The translations under genes and the position numbers were made by a program. Shown one piece after another: positions 1-11,640 of a stretch of DNA of 64,000 nucleotides. The stretch's first letter is position 1. Every line of letters starts with the position of its first letter. This DNA comes from Primulina eburnea. Taxonomy: Eukaryota > Streptophyta > Magnoliopsida > Lamiales > Gesneriaceae. The stretch is taken from assembly GCF_022965805.1 (NCBI RefSeq), contig NC_133108.1, positions 18,674,056 through 18,738,055 on the forward strand. The letters are read 5' to 3'. Below the pieces are notes generated by a model. The model saw only the letters and a program-made list of their open reading frames with translations, had not been told where the DNA came from and did not search any database.

Positions 1-803
1 CAATGTCAAGGCTTCTTGCAGTGATGACATACATCACTAGTCTTGTCAGCCTTAACTGCTGTGGTTGCCACGACGGGATTTGGAGATTGCCTCATCAAGG
101 GCACGTTCTTGTTGGGACGTTGGAAAGAACTCTTCTTTCCCTTCCCATGTGGATCAATCTTCGTACCAGATGAAGAACCCACATAAAGATCCAGCTTCTC
201 TTTCTTGATGGTGGATTCAAACGTAACAAGCATGTTCACCAACTCCTCAAGGGTCGGTTCCATCTTTTTCATGTTGAAGTTCACCACAAAAGGATCAAAT
301 GAGCTAGGCAGCGATAACAGCAACACGTCGGTGGTCAACTCCGAAGGCAAGATCAGATCCATGCCAACGAGCTTGTCCACGAGCCCAATCAACTTCAGGC
401 CATGCTCATGGACCGAGGCCCCATCTCGCATGCGCAAAGTGATCAGCTCCTTGACGGTATCATGCCTAAGAGGTCGTGTTTGCTCACCAAAGAGCTCCTT
501 GAGATGCAAATGAATGTCAGCAGCACTCTTTGCATCCTCAAAACGCCTCTGCAGCTCATCATTCATATAAGTCAGCATATAACACCTGGTTATCAAGTCA
601 TGGTCACACCATTCCTTTTAAGCCTCCAATTCCTCAGGAGCGCAGTCAGTAGGAGCCTCAACAGGGGGCGATTCAGTCAGTGTATATGCTACCCTTTCCG
701 AATTCAAGCCGATTTTCTAGTTTCTTAGCCAAGTGAGGTAATTAGGTCCAGTTAATATGTGTTTGTCGAGTATTGCAGATATCGGATTGCGAATCGAAGG
801 CAT
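1..803 (-). pseudogene. gag: Copia gag (element J), two in-frame stops, truncated by window edge
   Basis: This encodes the capsid-like Gag that packages element RNA. The likely start is the ATG at 803-801, from which one frame runs to the window edge. The N-terminal part has the usual Copia Gag opening (a T-G-x-N-Y-x-x-W-L pattern near residues 18-26). It is followed by the UBN2-type capsid domain and the start of a zinc knuckle (C-H-H-C-K) at the extreme left edge. Two stops interrupt it, at codon 29 (TAG, 719-717) and codon 62 (TAA, 620-618), so it cannot make full-length Gag. Family assignment rests on motif pattern only. The remainder of the polyprotein lies to the left of the window. Confidence 0.85.
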
Positions 804-2602
804 TGTCAATTTATACTGAAAATTAAAAACAGATAAATTTTGATGACTATTATAAAATATTTAGTAAGATATGAAGTTTGGACTTTTACTTCATAAATAT
901 TTGCTCTTAATGTTTTGACATCTTTCACTACCCTCTAGTGAAAACGAAAAACTCCTTTCCTCAGTAGGTACGTAAGGTCCAATTAGCGAATTATGATTAC
1001 GAATAATATCAGCCAATCGCAATTCCTAAAAGGTAGTTTCTAATTGCATCACAATGCAACCCTCTACGTAAACTTTTGTCTCACGTTTGATTAGGACCCA
1101 ATAATATGATGTCGTTCATCTTCATGTGTCAAGCCTTACCCATCGATGTTGAACCTTAATGGACGGTCGCCATGAGTTCCCCCAATAATATGAGCCGAAA
1201 TCATGGGAGTTTCACGTAGTTCACATCACCATGTAAATGGATGTCACAGCTTTCCGGCACCCTAGGCCCCCCCAATAATATGAGCCGAGCCCCGAGTACG
1301 GATAGCGTTCATCATGCACCCATTGTCGATGGAAGACATGGAAATTATAAACAAATTTATAATTCCCCTTTTCGGGATTGATATTAATTTTGAATCTTAT
1401 TCAAAATGAGGGTTTTTAATTTTGAAAGGTCTCGTCATTAATTTTATTTAAAAGCTCGCCATGTTTGATCGTATGTTTGCCGGATTCATGCAACTTTGTT
1501 ATTATCATAATAATAACGCACATACTCATTATTTATAACATATCATGCATATATTATAAACTGTAAACAAAACAAAGATGATCAATTGCCCCAATACTAA
1601 TGGCACGTGTGAGCTAAACACGGGCCTAGGTCCAATCCTAGGGTAATGCAAGGGATGCAAATGCAACTATTACATTAGCTTCCAATATTAACATGTCTTC
1701 GATATTCATAATCATCATGGCCACCATCTTCCAATCTTGATCATCCACTATACTAATATTTACAAATAAATATCCATGGCAAATAGGGATACATCTCATG
1801 GGGGTGGAACGGGCCATAAACCAAGCCCACTTTAAATTTGATAATTATTACAATCATTCAACACAAAATATCCTAGCATACACCTAGCAAATTGAGCTTG
1901 GGCTTTTGATCATCCTTCATGCATAATATCACATATCATACACCATCAATTAATTATCACAATAATTAATTGATCCAATAATATATATCTTGATCCAATC
2001 ACTAAACGCCACGATTATAAACTAAATTAACAAAGTACACAAACACCTTTTCTACTTTCTAATTAATTTATTTGTAACCGAATTTCTTGTAAATCACCAT
2101 TTACTATAAATAACTAAAGTCCAACTTCAATTATTTATTTTATGAGAAAATATTTGCAACTTTTGTAAATTTAACTTAAGGGCCCAAAAAATCATTTTTC
2201 AACAAAAACATTTTGGTTCATTTAAAATTCACAAATATGTTAGCCATCCAATGGCCCAACAACTCAAGGCCCATGACACTTTGATAATCCAAAACACTTT
2301 TGGAAACCATAGTCGTCATCGCCGTCGCCGGAGCTCCGTAGCTGGATTCCGGCCAACATGCACAAAAATTTTTTTTTTTATTAAATTTTCGAAGGGGGCT
2401 GTTCGGGCAGCCCAGGGCTGCCCTTGCTGCCCCTTTCGGCCAGCCCCTCGGGCAGCCCAATCTGCGCGAAATGGGCAGCAACTTGCTGCCCAAAATCCTC
2501 CCCATTTTGGCCTTGAATACGTTGCAACAAATCATCTCATGCGGTTAGAAATCGACCTCAATATAATATTATGTATTTGCTACACCAAAATTTGTAACCA
2601 TA
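804..2602 (-). other. Long untranslated leader of element J
   Basis: About 1.8 kb lies between PBS and gag, with no credible ORF. It is AT-rich except for a GC-rich patch near 2385-2480. It holds three copies of a motif around cccaataatatgagccg (about 1098-1110, 1179-1198 and 1267-1288), a short dispersed repeat that looks element-specific. I see no gene in this stretch. Confidence 0.7.
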
Positions 2603-2614
2603 GCTCGGATACCA
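2603..2614 (-). promoter_or_regulatory. Primer-binding site of element J (tRNA-iMet type)
   Basis: On the minus strand it reads TGGTATCCGAGC, one base from the common plant TGGTATCAGAGC. It starts 2 nt after the LTR end at 2617, where minus-strand DNA synthesis would be primed. Confidence 0.85.
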
Positions 2615-2616
2615 CT

Positions 2617-4649
2617 TGAAAGGGATCGATTTTATGTGACCGAAAGCGCAACGGAAGCAACAAAAATTTTGGAAATCTTATTTTCTAGCATGAAATTTTC
2701 GGCCACCTTGTGTACTAGTGATTAACGTATAAAAAACACAATATGACATTCATAGGGTGTTTTAGAAAATATACCTATCAATCACAATGGATTGATGATC
2801 GCTCCAACTTAGTTGTCAAACAACTAAGCTCTTCAAAGGATGACAATCTACAAGCTTCACCTTGTTCTTGAAACTTTCCTTCAAAATTAGGTCCACCACC
2901 AACAAGCTAGAACCACTCTAATTTTGCAATAGAAAATTAGAGCATTTTTCATTGAGAAGTGTAGGATTTCCTTCAACAATTGAAGAAGCAAAAATGGAGA
3001 ATTTTTTGGCTGCAATTTTCGTCCAACATGGTTGTAGGAGAGAGGGAGGAGTGTTTTTCTTGGTTGTGGAAAAAGTAGTCTCAAAAAGTTGCATGCCAAG
3101 CCTTGGTTATACAAAAATTTGTCTCCCAACCTTTCACCTCCCTTGCATGCCTTTCTATTTGAGTTTTGTAACAATTACAAAGCCCATGGACTTTTATTTA
3201 AATGTCTCAAACACATTTGAGACCATTTAACATTTACTTGATTTTACTCAAGCCCACTAGTTTAATAATTATTTCTAATTGGGCTCTACAAGAGCCAATA
3301 TTGTTTAATTAATTCAACACTTGAATTAATTTAATTACTTGGACTCTACTAGGTCCACTAGTGTTTAATTAATTCAACACTTGAATTAATTTAATTTAGT
3401 CCATAATAATGTTTATGAAAATCACAATTTTCAAATACATTACTCGTTTGGCCAACTTTTAATTTAGGAAAACTTCCTCAAATTAAAAGTTACATTCTCC
3501 TTATAGAAGTCATACTTCTATTTTTATTTACGCTTATAAACTCATTTATAAGCCGTTCAACACATTGAACTATTTTTACTTCTCAGCGGGATCTAGAAAG
3601 TTAGCACTTTTGTGACCCTCAATGGTTCATTGATACAACTAGTCATGGGTTCACATCTCCATGTGATTCGGACTAAACATGTCCTTATTTGAGCATACCC
3701 CAATTGCTCCATTCTTACTTATCAACTCATTGATAACAAGAACGCCAGAACTCAAGTCCGATAGTACCCAACCAATCATGTTAAACGCCTAGCAGCATCG
3801 CTTACATGATTCCATAGGTATCAAATGATAGTGCCTGCAAGAACCATTCAATTATGGTTAGCGTACAGTCATTGGTTTATCGAGAGTTGAAAATGAATCG
3901 ATACTATGTGTCATGTCGTAGTTGCATCGATTGTGTAATCTATGAAACCCCTTTCATAATTACCACCATACTTTGAACAGAGATTTCAACCTACATACAC
4001 ATGAGAACACATAGGATATCCATACCCGAAGGTAAGCGGTGAATCCCCGACTACAATGCATCGACTCCTATATGTTTCGACAGAACACCCAACCTTGCCA
4101 CCTAATGACCCCATGAGAGTCGGTAAACAAGTCAAAGTGTAATTCTAGCACATAGAGTCTCAATGTTGTCCCGGGTCATAAGGGCTAATGGTGTACAACC
4201 ATAAACCAGGACGTTTCCACTTGATCAGTGAGAACCACTTGGAAAGTCCTTAATGGTGGGTTGTTCAGTGCACTCTACCAGGAGCACCTATCTGCATGCT
4301 CGGACATCACAATGTCCCCTACCAATGAAACATGGTACTCACATCGCAGATACTAGTCTCGAACTCTAGCGGCCTATATCCTTCTTAGTGGCGGCTGAAT
4401 CGACTAGGAACTGTTTAAAATATACAGTATTCCAAATATGAGTTTCATGATACTCATCATATGAGCATCTCATATTCTTTCTACTATTTGTATATTCAAG
4501 GGCTTTATCTATGCAACTAGCATGGGTATACAGATAAAGATTTGCCAAAACAATAATTTCAAATATTATTAAAATAAAGATTGCTTATACATAGAGTTTC
4601 ATTGTGAACACTCGGCCAACACTTGGCTGGACGGGCACCTACTCTAACA
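2617..4649 (-). repeat. 5' LTR of element J (2033 bp)
   Basis: In element orientation it begins TGTTAGAGTAGG at 4649 and ends CCCTTTCA at 2617, next to the PBS. The second LTR is outside the window, so identity between the pair cannot be judged. Small ORFs inside it show no retroelement domain. No inverted-repeat array like those of the chromovirus LTRs is visible here. Confidence 0.85.
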
Positions 4650-5718
4650 GTTTAGGTGGTTGCTGAGGAGGTTTTTGCTGTGTAGGATGCTGTGGAGGAT
4701 TAAAATGTGGTTGCTCAACAGAATGTCTTGATTGCCTCCACCCAAAACTTGGGTGATTCCTCCACCCTGGGTTATATGAGAAACTATATGGGTTATATGG
4801 TTGTTGGCCTTGATTCCCCACATAGTTCATTGAGTCCCCTCCAAACCACTGTATTCCCCCGCAAGACATATCTGGCATGAGTTGCATATCGCTAGATGAT
4901 CCACCAACTGTCTCAGAATTCCCTTGAATTTGATGCACTAGCTTGACTGGTAATGATTTATTTGCTTGTAACTGTGCCATCTGATGTGTCAATCCATCAA
5001 GCTTTGTTGTGATCGCTGTCATGGCATCCATCTCAAGTAATCCGACTCTATTCTCCCTTCGATTGTCTTGCCAACCTACATTGCTTTCTGCCATATTAGA
5101 TATGATTTCAAGCGCTGTGGTTGGCGTTTTCCAGTATAAGCTACCGTTGGCCGCTGCATCAAGCATAGATCTCACAGGTGGATCCACCCCATAGTAAAAC
5201 GTCTCAACCTGTTGGCCTATCGAAAAACCATGTCTTGGGCACATTCTCAACATCTTTTTAAACCTTTCCCATGCTGAGTTCAACGATTCCCCATCTCTCT
5301 GTCTAAATGATGTGATTTCATTTCTCAACTGTGTAATCTTGGTAGGGGGAAAATACCTGTGCATGAAGACCTCGACTAACTCATATCTTTTTGTAATAGT
5401 TACGGCTGGCAGGTCTCGAAGCCACTCCATGGCTTCTCCTTGCAAGGAGAATGGAAACAGTCTGAGTCGAATGGCATCAGTACTCACCCCATTGCACTTG
5501 ATTGTATCACAGATTGACAGAAAGTTCTCAAGATGTGCATCGGGATCTTCAGATGGTGATCCTCCGAATTTCACTTGAATTAGAATCATCTGGATGACGG
5601 CTGGCTTCAGTTCAAATGTATTCGCTTGAATTGTAGGGCGGACAATACTAGAACCATAACCTCCAAACGCTGGTCGATGAAGCTCCATCAAAGTACGATT
5701 ATCCTCTTCCCCGGCCAT
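4650..5718 (-). pseudogene. gag: Athila-like gag, truncated by insertion of J
   Basis: The start is the ATG at 5718, opening M-A-G-E-E-D. About 356 residues follow before the frame runs into the LTR of J, where three foreign codons and a stop end it at 4639. The central capsid region (about residues 45-200) has the Athila/Tat retrotrans_gag pattern: P-x-D-A-H-L-E-N-F-L, R-L-R-L-F-P-F-S-L, A-x-x-W-L, Y-F-P-P, and E-S-L-N-x-A-W-E-R-F. The C-terminal part is rich in Q, N and P. The frame before the break is open, so truncation by J appears to be the first disabling event visible. The rest of gag-pol is beyond the left edge. Confidence 0.85.
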
Positions 5719-6059
5719 ATCTTAAAATTCTGGTTTAAATTCTATTTCAGATTCTTCCTCAGATTCGAATTCAAGGGCCAAGTTGTTGTTGTTTCGAGCT
5801 CTACGGATGCGGCGGAGAGTGCTTTCAATCTCGAGATCAAGTGGTACTAGATTTTCGACGCCTTGAGCACGGCTCATATAACACGAGCTAGACTCCTGCA
5901 ATCAAAATTCCAGTGCACAATTTAAGCTCCAAAGAAAGCAAAATTTTGAAATAAGATTAATTAAAATGCTCGAAATTTAAAAATTAACAAAAAGAACTAA
6001 TAAATAAATTCCTAGTCTCAAATAAATAATTTATCCTAATATTAAACAAATAGTCCTCG
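5719..6059 (-). other. 5' untranslated leader of ATH, left part
   Basis: This is 341 bp between the ATH gag start and the insertion point of element A. The leader resumes at 47323 directly at the PBS. No ORF of note is present. The last five bases, cctcg (6055-6059), correspond to cccca (47323-47327) as an imperfect target duplication of A. Confidence 0.75.
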
Positions 6060-7727
6060 TGTAAGGCCCGAGATTTTATCATTTTAATCCGAGATTATTT
6101 AATTTATGAATTTTGGGAATGTTGAGTCATATTGCATAGTTTTACAATTTCATAGGATTGAAATTGAATTAAAAAGAGTCGTGAGGACCAAATTGCAAAT
6201 AGTGAAGATTTCAGGGGCTAAAATGCAATTAATGGGATTTGAGTGGGACACTTGTCTTTGCCATGCATTTGGACGTGTATTTCCTCATTCAATTCAGAAT
6301 TTTCAGCCAAGAAACCGAGACCCTCCATGGCTAACATCCTCAAGCTTCCTTGTATCTTAGAAAATTGGTTGTGCAAGATCCGGCCATCCGATTTTTAATC
6401 CGAGCACAGTTTGAGATACCCTCGTCAAGAGCTACACAAGGACGTAAGTTTTATTAAGTTTTATCTTGATTCAAAAATATGATGTTGGAGAAATTGTGAT
6501 TTGATTATTATTATGTGTTCTGGGAATACTGGTAATCGTAGAAACGAAATCGGATCGAAAAACAGACTGTTTATGCGATTATTATCATTTTTCAGATTAT
6601 ATTTGAATGAAATGATACAGATTTGAGATTGTGGCATTATGATGGTATTGGTTGAGATTGTGAGTTGCTAAGATTGGTTATTGCCGTTATGCCGTCGACA
6701 TGTACTGAAATTGAGTATTCATCAGATTGAGTTCTGAATTGAAGGAAATGTCGATATTGTTCTTCTCGATTATGTCATTTCAGATTTATATTGACAGCTT
6801 TGGATTCAAGACTTCAACTTCGTCAGACCGAGACTACGAACGAAAGGTATAAGTCAATGTCGAACTAGGGAGAATGACTCGAGTTAGATATAACTTGTGT
6901 TTCCCTAAACCACATACTTCTTTGCTATTGTTTTCAGTTCCATCAATTCATTGAATTGATATGCTTGTTCTATTGATTTATAGAAAGCATGTATTAGACG
7001 AGTTATCTTGTGACATAGGTGCCAGATAGTGATGGAATCGTCACTTGCACATTGCACATTGTCACAGGATAGTGATTTGGCGATAGTGCCAGAGTCTGTA
7101 ATGGATGTGTCAAGACACTAGATGTTTGGTTATATCGAAGTGGATAGAATTGGAGTTTCTTCTATTACTGATGTTCGATATTGAATACCAACGTCTGGAA
7201 ACCGGGATCCCTAGACTAGGATTGAGTTTAGTCTGAGACGTGGACTCACGAGTCTGATTGAAAGTTTTATATTGATTATGTTTTCATATTTTGATACATA
7301 TTACTGTTATCTGTTTCATGCTTTATATTGTTTATATGATTGCATGTTTCATTGATTTATACTGGGACGTATATCTCACCGGAGTTATCCGGCTATTGTC
7401 GTGTTTGTATGTGTGCATGGCAATAGGTGGGACAGGTTCAGGGTCAAGGAGATGAAAAGAGATCGTGATTAGAGTGGAGACTACGGACTTTGATTAGAGA
7501 TAGGGTTTAAACACTTGATATGTAGTCGTTAAACCTTAGTTTTGGAATGATTGTATATAGTACAAGACTTGTACTTTAATACTGATATGTATGTTAGAAT
7601 GTATTCCATTATGTTCCGCATTGAATATTGTATTTTAAAAATAAAAAAATTTAGACCCCATTTATTATAACTGATAAAATTGTCCCAATGATGATTAAGA
7701 ACATGATTAGCGTCCCGGGTCCCCACA
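6060..7727 (+). repeat. 5' LTR of element A (1668 bp)
   Basis: It begins TGTAAGGCCCGAGATTTT and ends GGGTCCCCACA, and matches 45639-47322 throughout. Near 6680 it lacks about 30 bp present in the 3' copy (about 46263-46295). It has no GC-rich inverted-repeat array. It holds one copy (about 7134-7191) of the unit repeated five times in the LTRs of element G. Confidence 0.92.
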
Positions 7728-7732
7728 ACAGG

Positions 7733-7744
7733 TGGTATCAGAGC
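7733..7744 (+). promoter_or_regulatory. Primer-binding site of element A (tRNA-iMet)
   Basis: TGGTATCAGAGC lies 5 nt after the LTR end, a perfect match to the usual plant initiator-Met PBS. Confidence 0.93.
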
Positions 7745-7987
7745 GATAGATCCTTTAGACTGAGATAGGAGCTAGTGAGCAGGGTAGATTGAGTTTTATT
7801 TCCTTTCTTTTGATTACTAGCATGATTTAATGCTTTAATACATGTTTACCTGATTATCTGATTTTGATATGTTAATGTGTATTATTGAGAATGGATCAGA
7901 ACTGATTCTTGATCAGAGGTAAGATGATCAGAAAGGGACTGAGACAGATTTGTCAATTGTGAATGCTAACCTTTTTGATAATCAGAT

Positions 7988-8914
7988 ATGTCTCCCGGAA
8001 GAATAGCAGAACCGGGTAGTACTTCGAATCTTCCCATGGATGTGACAGCAACCCCAATGGAAACATTGTTGAAGAGATTTCAGTCATTTCATCCACCTAC
8101 ACTGAAGGGTACTAAGACAGCAGTGGATTGTGAGAGTTGGCTGGAAGACATTGAGATGTTGTTTGAGTCTTTAGATTATACTGATGAGCGGAGAGTGAAA
8201 CTGATAGGGCACCAGTTGCATGATGTTGCAAAGAACTGGTGGATTACAACCAAGCAAGCATTGGAGCATCGAGGTACTGTTATTACCTAGAATGTGTTTA
8301 GAACTGAATTTTATCAAAGTTTCTTTCCAGTTTTGTACAGGAAGGATAAGGGAGCAGAGTTTGCGAACTTGAGAGAGGGTCAGCTGAATATCGAGGAATT
8401 TGTGGCCAAGTTCTCTACACTGCTACGATTTTCTCCACATGTGGCCGAAAATGACGAAGATGTTGCGGACCAGTTCATTAATGGCCTGAATCCTGAAATC
8501 TTTACCTTGGTAAACACTGGGAGACCGAACAACTTTACTGATGCCTTTAACAGAGCGAAGGGAGTCGAAGCCGGTCTGATGAGACAGAGAGGAGCTTCAT
8601 TTGTGCCTTCAGCACTGAGACCACAGCAACCACCTGCTCGATTTGAGAGTGGTAGCAGTAGTGATGGAAAGAAGGAATTCCTGAAAGCGAGAGGAAAGTA
8701 GTTTAAAAGATCTGGAAGTAGTTAATCTAGTTCTATTGGCTCGAGACAGACCGGTCAGGGCCAGAGTTATACAGGACCTTATTGCAATACTTGTGGAGGG
8801 AAGCATTCCACTTAGCAGTTCCGAGGAGTGTTTGGCATGTCGCATTTGTAGACAGCAGGGACACTTTGCTAGAGTTTGTCCCCCAAGAGATTCTCAGAGA
8901 TCCCAGGGTGCCGA
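7988..8914 (+). pseudogene. gag: Chromovirus gag of element A, several stops, split from PR by B
   Basis: The start is ATG 7988 (M-S-P-G-R). The retrotrans_gag domain covers about residues 30-190, with motifs F-x-P-P-T-L-K-G, W-L-E-D-I-E, W-W, and F-Y-x-x-F-F-P. Stops occur at 8288-8290 (TAG) and 8699-8701 (TAG), and more follow with a frame change before a double zinc knuckle near 8780-8880 (a C-N-T-C-G-G-K-H type, then C-R-I-C-x5-H-x4-C). Element B interrupts the frame at 8914/8915; the sequence resumes at 26330 toward the protease. Gag of element G has the same double-knuckle design, so A and G are relatives. Confidence 0.85.
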
Positions 8915-10613
8915 TGTAATAGCCAAGCCTTGTGAACGGTACGGTTTAAAATTTCGTATGTTTGTTGACTATTTGGTTAAGTTTAAGTATAGTTTTGATG
9001 TTAAGGGTTGTGATTTATGGTTTATAGTATTGTTGGTTGTACTTGTTATGTGGTTTTATTGTAGCGCTGTTGCGATTTTATTCATGGTAATTAGCATGTT
9101 GAGCCAATTGGTATGAGGTCAATTGGGGTGGTTAGATAAGACATAGAGGTTCAAATTTCTTGTTGGGAATGTTGTCGAATTGTGAAGAGAAGTGGTGTTG
9201 TGATTCGATTTTTATTGCATAGAGTTTGTTGTTGGCTACAGAGGTGACCGCACCCGCGGTCAGATAGCTACCTCCCCCGCGGTACTTGGACAGTGGGGTG
9301 ACCGCACCCCCGGTCGTTTGAGCACCGCACCCGAGGTGGATTGGCAGAGGCAGCACCGCACCCGCGGTCAGTTTTGTAGCGCACCTGTGGTCGACGTTTT
9401 GAGATTTTTGGATGTTGTCCAGTACATGCAGCGCACCCGCGGTCGATGAATAGTGTAAGTGTGTTTCCGAGATTAAGTGTTATAAATGCAAGAATTGGTC
9501 TCATTTTTTCTCATTCTCTACTCTCATCTCGGTTTGCAGCTCAAGGGGTGAGCTAGGGTTCAATTTTCTTTCATTTCTTTGATTCAAGCTTGTTGGTGTT
9601 TTATTGTGGAGAGAACAAGGTTATTTTGGGTTCAAGAAGCTAAGGTAAGCTTGTGGTTTAATTATTTTTTGGATTTGGTGTTGGGGAGAAATCATGGCTT
9701 TGTTGATTATTTTGGTTTTATGGATTAAATGTTATGGGTTTGTGATTATTGAGTTGTTGATGGTGAAATATATGGTTTATTATTGTAGGATTTGTACCAA
9801 GGGAATAGAATCAAGCTTTTTGTTGGTAGTAAGTGGAATTCATTTCCTTGTGCTCACATGATAACATATGTATGGTGTTTCAATGGTTTTAACATGTTAT
9901 TCCCTTCCATTTCATTCACTCTATGTATTAATACACTTTGTTGTATATTAGAGGCAATTCATGTCTCAATTATGTTAAAGGGAATACAAAAGAAAATAGT
10001 ATGCAAAGTGTTTGGTTTAATGCCTAAAACAGAGTTCAAATGATTTATTGGATTGATAGATACATAATCAGAGATTGCATGCAATTAGTTGATCAAAGAC
10101 CATAGGCTTATATCCCAATAGAGTATCGATTTATATCGATGGGATATAGGTACAGAGACATAGATACTATCTAGATATCAATCCATCAGAGAAAAGAGAA
10201 ATAACATCGTTATTTCTATTCATGCTATGATATTTATGTTTCAAGAGTTGATGGTATTCAATGTTTTCAAAGTTATGTTTTTCAGAGTTTGATATGTATT
10301 CATTGCTATGTAAGAGTTCCACTTACAGAGTTTTATACTCATTTCAGTTATTTCATGTGATGCAGATAAGAGCGACGAGCCGGGACGTTGATTGGAGCCA
10401 GGGTCATATGCATAAGAGAAGGAAGGAAGAAGACTATTTTGATAGCATTTTGGACATGATCACAAAAATGATATTTTGTATTTTGTTGAATCATTTTATT
10501 GATCATGTATATACTTTTGAATATATATTAAAGTGTATTTTGAATCCTTCTTCCCTTCAAGTAAAATTTTAAATTCCGCTGTGTTATTTTATTAACCGGT
10601 CAGAGGTGTTACA
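8915..10613 (+). repeat. 5' LTR of element B (1699 bp)
   Basis: It begins TGTAATAGCC and ends GTGTTACA. It matches the E LTRs in its ends, array and much of the body; its 3' two-thirds match 25174-26329. TATA-like gttataaatgc (about 9479-9489) lies about 35 bp after the GC-rich array. Confidence 0.92.
9246..9446 (+). repeat. U3 inverted-repeat array, motif ACCGC-ACCC-GCGGT
   Basis: About seven copies of a 14-16 bp unit have 5-bp arms ACCGC and GCGGT around a 4-nt centre ACCC. They are spaced unevenly, 20-50 bp apart. Several copies are degenerate in one arm. The array lies in otherwise AT-rich LTR sequence and ends just before the TATA-like box. Confidence 0.85.
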
Positions 10614-10618
10614 TTTAG

Positions 10619-10630
10619 TGGTATCAGAGC
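10619..10630 (+). promoter_or_regulatory. Primer-binding site of element B (tRNA-iMet)
   Basis: TGGTATCAGAGC lies 5 nt after the LTR end at 10613. Confidence 0.93.
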
Positions 10631-10749
10631 ACCATTCTTCGGACCAATGCATATGACTTTGTCTACTTTCAACTGTCCTAGTATGTCTTCTTCTACATCT
10701 ATTTATTGTTATTGGTTGATATGTATTATGTGAGCACATTGTAGGAGTA

Positions 10750-11640
10750 ATGCCTCCTAAGAGAAAGGCTTCAGAGGGTGAGGGTAGTTCTTCATCAAGA
10801 GTTGTCGACGAGTTCGGCAAGTTACTGAAAGAGCAAGCCAAGGTCCATATTGAGCAGATCCAACAGTTGCTACGTTTGCAAGGTACAGGCCAAGGTAGAG
10901 GACAAGGGGGAGGCAAAGTGGCACAAGCAGTTGGAACTGATGTGATCTTTACTGCTTTAAAGAGAATGGATCCACCGGAATTTGCAGGAGGTAATGATCC
11001 ATTGGTGGCCGTAGATTGGATCAAAGCACTTGAAGGCGATTTTCGATCATCTCAACTATGAAGACAAGGTGACTGAGTTTTTAGAGCTTCGTCAAGGAGG
11101 TATGAATGTCGACGAGTACATTTTGAAGTTCGAGGAGGGCTGTCTGTTTACCCTGTATATTGCCTCCAATGACAAAGACAAGGGTGCTCACTTCATTAGA
11201 GGCCTTTGAGCAGAGATCAGGAGGGACATCAATATGTCTAAGGCGGTGACATATAAAGAGATTGTGGCTAAAGCCTTGTTAGCTGAGCAAGACGAGAAAG
11301 ACATTTCCAGAGAGAGACAGGCAAGGCAGCAGGCTATTTCTCAAATGGGTCAGGGTTCGAGTCAAAGAGAAAAGGGCAATTTTAAGGGGAAAGGCAAGAT
11401 GGAACCGAGTTCTAAAGCACCGACAGTTCCATTTGATCCAGAGAAGCCGTTGTGTCCCAAGTGCGGTAGGCATCATCGGGCAGAGTGCAGATTTGGTACT
11501 CATAATTGCTATCGATGTGGCACGGCAGGCCATATTGCCAAGGACTGTCCGAGAGGCTCGAGTATAGAGAAGGTGCAGGGTCGCATCTTCACCATGACGA
11601 TGGAAGGTATAAACCGTGATTCTTCTGTGATCTCTAGCAC
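10750..11640 (+). pseudogene. gag: Chromovirus gag of element B, deleted and frameshifted
   Basis: The start is ATG 10750 (M-P-P-K-R-K-A), matching the E gag start. It has an N-terminal K/E/Q-rich segment, the first part of the capsid domain and, at about 11505-11550, a zinc knuckle ([10 protein letters not shown]4-C). Compared with E it has one extra base near 11035, a deletion of about 156 bp near 11066 that removes the centre of the capsid domain, and a TGA at 11207-11209 where E has an arginine codon. It is non-functional. Confidence 0.88.

Larger units (their letters stand above)
1..4649 (-). mobile_element. Element J: Ty1/Copia retrotransposon, 5' half
   Basis: Read on the minus strand from the right, J has a 5' LTR (2617-4649), a tRNA-iMet-type PBS, a long leader and a gag that runs off the left window edge. 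It is inserted in the ATH gag: the ATH reading frame stops making sense exactly at the LTR end. The right target flank is gttta at 4650-4654. The other LTR and target copy lie outside the window, so the TSD cannot be confirmed. Confidence 0.85.

Noticed and set aside
8736..9116. 126-aa ORF on the plus strand
   Set aside because: It joins a frameshifted piece of A gag (zinc knuckle) to LTR sequence of B; not a gene.
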